In this document: piece after piece, positions 57,952 to 58,957 of the stretch
Layout: each line of letters starts with the position of its first letter
How positions within the stretch are numbered: the stretch's first letter is position 1
Assembly (NCBI GenBank): GCA_000435595.1
Contig: FR895444.1
Location: forward strand, 1-58,957
Source of the DNA: Firmicutes bacterium CAG:882
Lineage (GTDB): Bacteria > Bacillota > Clostridia > Lachnospirales > Lachnospiraceae
Direction of reading: 5' to 3'
Length of the DNA stretch: 58,957 bases
Made by a program: the position numbers and the translations under genes
The notes under the pieces: generated by a model
Seen by the model: only the letters and a program-made list of their open reading frames with translations
Databases searched by the model: none
What the model was told of the DNA's origin: nothing

Positions 57952-58957
57952 ATGCCGGATGAAGTAATTTTACGAACAAAAAGAAAAATAGATGAGGAGC
58001 CGTTGTCATGTCCTGCGGATTTTACAAGTCCGGACGAACTGTATGAGGAACTTAAGAATGAGGTTCTTAAGTATCACCCTTCCACGGATTTGTCGTTGAT
58101 TGACAAGGCATATCAGGTAGCGAAGAAGGCACATGAAGGTCAGATGCGTAAGTCGGGAGAGCCGTACATTATACATCCTATTTGTGTTGCAATCATTTTA
58201 GCACAGTTAGAGCTTGATAAGGAAACTATAGTTGCGGGACTTCTACATGATGTTGTGGAAGACACCGTGATGACTTATGATGATATAGTAAGGGAATTCG
58301 GTGAGGAGATTGCACTGCTTGTTGACGGCGTAACCAAGCTCACACAGCTCAACTACTCAGCGGATAAGATTGAGCTGCAGGCTGAGAATCTGCGTAAGAT
58401 GTTCCTGGCAATGGCAAAGGATATAAGAGTTATTCTTGTAAAGCTTGCGGACAGACTTCATAACATGAGAACTCTTCAGTATCAGAAGCCTGAGAAGCAG
58501 AAGGAAAAGGCAAGGGAGACGATGGACATATATGCTCCTATTGCACAGAGACTCGGTATTTCAAAGATTAAGATTGAGCTTGATGATTTATCGCTTAAAT
58601 ATCTTCAGCCTGAGGTATATGACAAGCTCGCAAAGGAGATAGCACTCAGCAAGGATGCGAGAGAGGCATTTGTAAGGGACATTATAGCAGAGGTCAAGGA
58701 GCATGTAGAAGCGGCGGGAATCGAATGTGAGATTGACGGACGTGTCAAACATTTTTTCAGTATATACAGAAAGATGGTTAATCAGGACAAGACATTAGAC
58801 CAGATATATGACCTGTTTGCCGTAAGAATACTTGTGGAGACGGTGAAAGACTGCTATGCGGCACTTGGTGTGATTCATGAGATATACAAGCCTATCCCGG
58901 GACGCTTTAAGGACTATATTGCGATGCCGAAGCCAAATATGTATCAGTCGCTTCACA
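57952..58957 (+). CDS. relA: Bifunctional (p)ppGpp synthetase/hydrolase RelA/SpoT, 5' part
   Basis: The gene starts at ATG 57952 behind GAGGTG and is open to the end of the window, so only the first 335 codons are seen. The HD hydrolase domain has YIIHPICVAII, LLHDVVEDT and KLADRLHNMRTLQY, so hydrolase residues are intact. The synthetase domain begins with RVKHFFSIYRKM, YDLFAVRILV and GRFKDYIAMPKPNMYQSLH. It makes and degrades the stringent-response alarmone. The C-terminal TGS and ACT domains lie beyond the window. The position after apt is conserved in Firmicutes. Confidence 0.95.
   Translation, partial: MPDEVILRTKRKIDEEPLSCPADFTSPDELYEELKNEVLKYHPSTDLSLIDKAYQVAKKAHEGQMRKSGEPYIIHPICVAIILAQLELDKETIVAGLLHDVVEDTVMTYDDIVREFGEEIALLVDGVTKLTQLNYSADKIELQAENLRKMFLAMAKDIRVILVKLADRLHNMRTLQYQKPEKQKEKARETMDIYAPIAQRLGISKIKIELDDLSLKYLQPEVYDKLAKEIALSKDAREAFVRDIIAEVKEHVEAAGIECEIDGRVKHFFSIYRKMVNQDKTLDQIYDLFAVRILVETVKDCYAALGVIHEIYKPIPGRFKDYIAMPKPNMYQSLH

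Noticed and set aside
1..58957. CRISPR arrays, rRNA or tRNA genes, insertion-sequence transposases
   Set aside because: No regularly spaced direct repeats, no ribosomal or complete tRNA sequence and no transposase-like protein were found.

Overview
The window looks like a chromosomal segment of an anaerobic, motile, low-GC Lachnospiraceae (Clostridia) bacterium. Evidence: Shine-Dalgarno-led genes with TTGACA/TATAAT promoters, a SCIFF peptide with its radical-SAM maturase, two chemoreceptors, a c-di-GMP module, a ferrous iron (Feo) system, cellobiose phosphorylase and a UxuA/UxuB hexuronate pathway. This suits a plant-polysaccharide or pectin-using gut commensal of the Lachnospira/Eubacterium eligens type; the species is an inference.

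Layout. 1-7.4 kb: a HipB/HipA pair, an MFS transporter behind a perfect palindrome, a stretch of decayed gene remnants, an S41-like protease, and a BlaI/BlaR1 repressor-sensor pair whose promoter carries the same palindrome. 7.4-17.4 kb: a DUF362 protein, a chemoreceptor, a compact run of diguanylate cyclase, EAL phosphodiesterase, Rrf2 regulator and GH95 glycosidase, then a NUDIX hydrolase. 17.4-25.7 kb (minus strand): DHH phosphoesterase, cellobiose phosphorylase, the uxuA-uxuB-gntR operon and a cysteine desulfurase. 25.9-34.5 kb: a beta-CASP metallo-beta-lactamase protein, a DtxR-linked ABC importer (minus), a Cache chemoreceptor and NatAB-type ABC exporter genes. 34.8-42.7 kb: TldD/TldE-type proteins, a membrane protein with an L7/L12-like tail, SCIFF peptide and maturase, and a SecDF fusion. 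42.7-50.2 kb: an M28 peptidase bracketed by nested palindromic elements, a CPA1 antiporter (minus) and feoA-feoA-feoB. 50.3-59 kb: recJ, a sugar-isomerase/LicD/glycosyltransferase/galE group, apt and the start of relA/spoT, which runs off the window.

How the genes work together. Sugar use is largely cytoplasmic: GH94, GH95 and the Uxu enzymes have no visible export signals. Signalling is heavy, with two chemoreceptors and a sugar-binding-type domain fused to a GGDEF domain. Metal homeostasis is split between the Feo locus, with two near-identical palindromes over its promoter, and a DtxR-linked ABC importer.

The most unusual feature is a family of nested inverted-repeat elements (about 60, 80, 150 and 300 bp) lying 3' of secDF, the M28 gene, the antiporter gene and apt. 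The two 300-bp copies are in opposite orientations and share a 60-nt core identical at 47 positions, with paired compensatory changes that preserve its two hairpins. This points to a conserved structure rather than chance palindromes.
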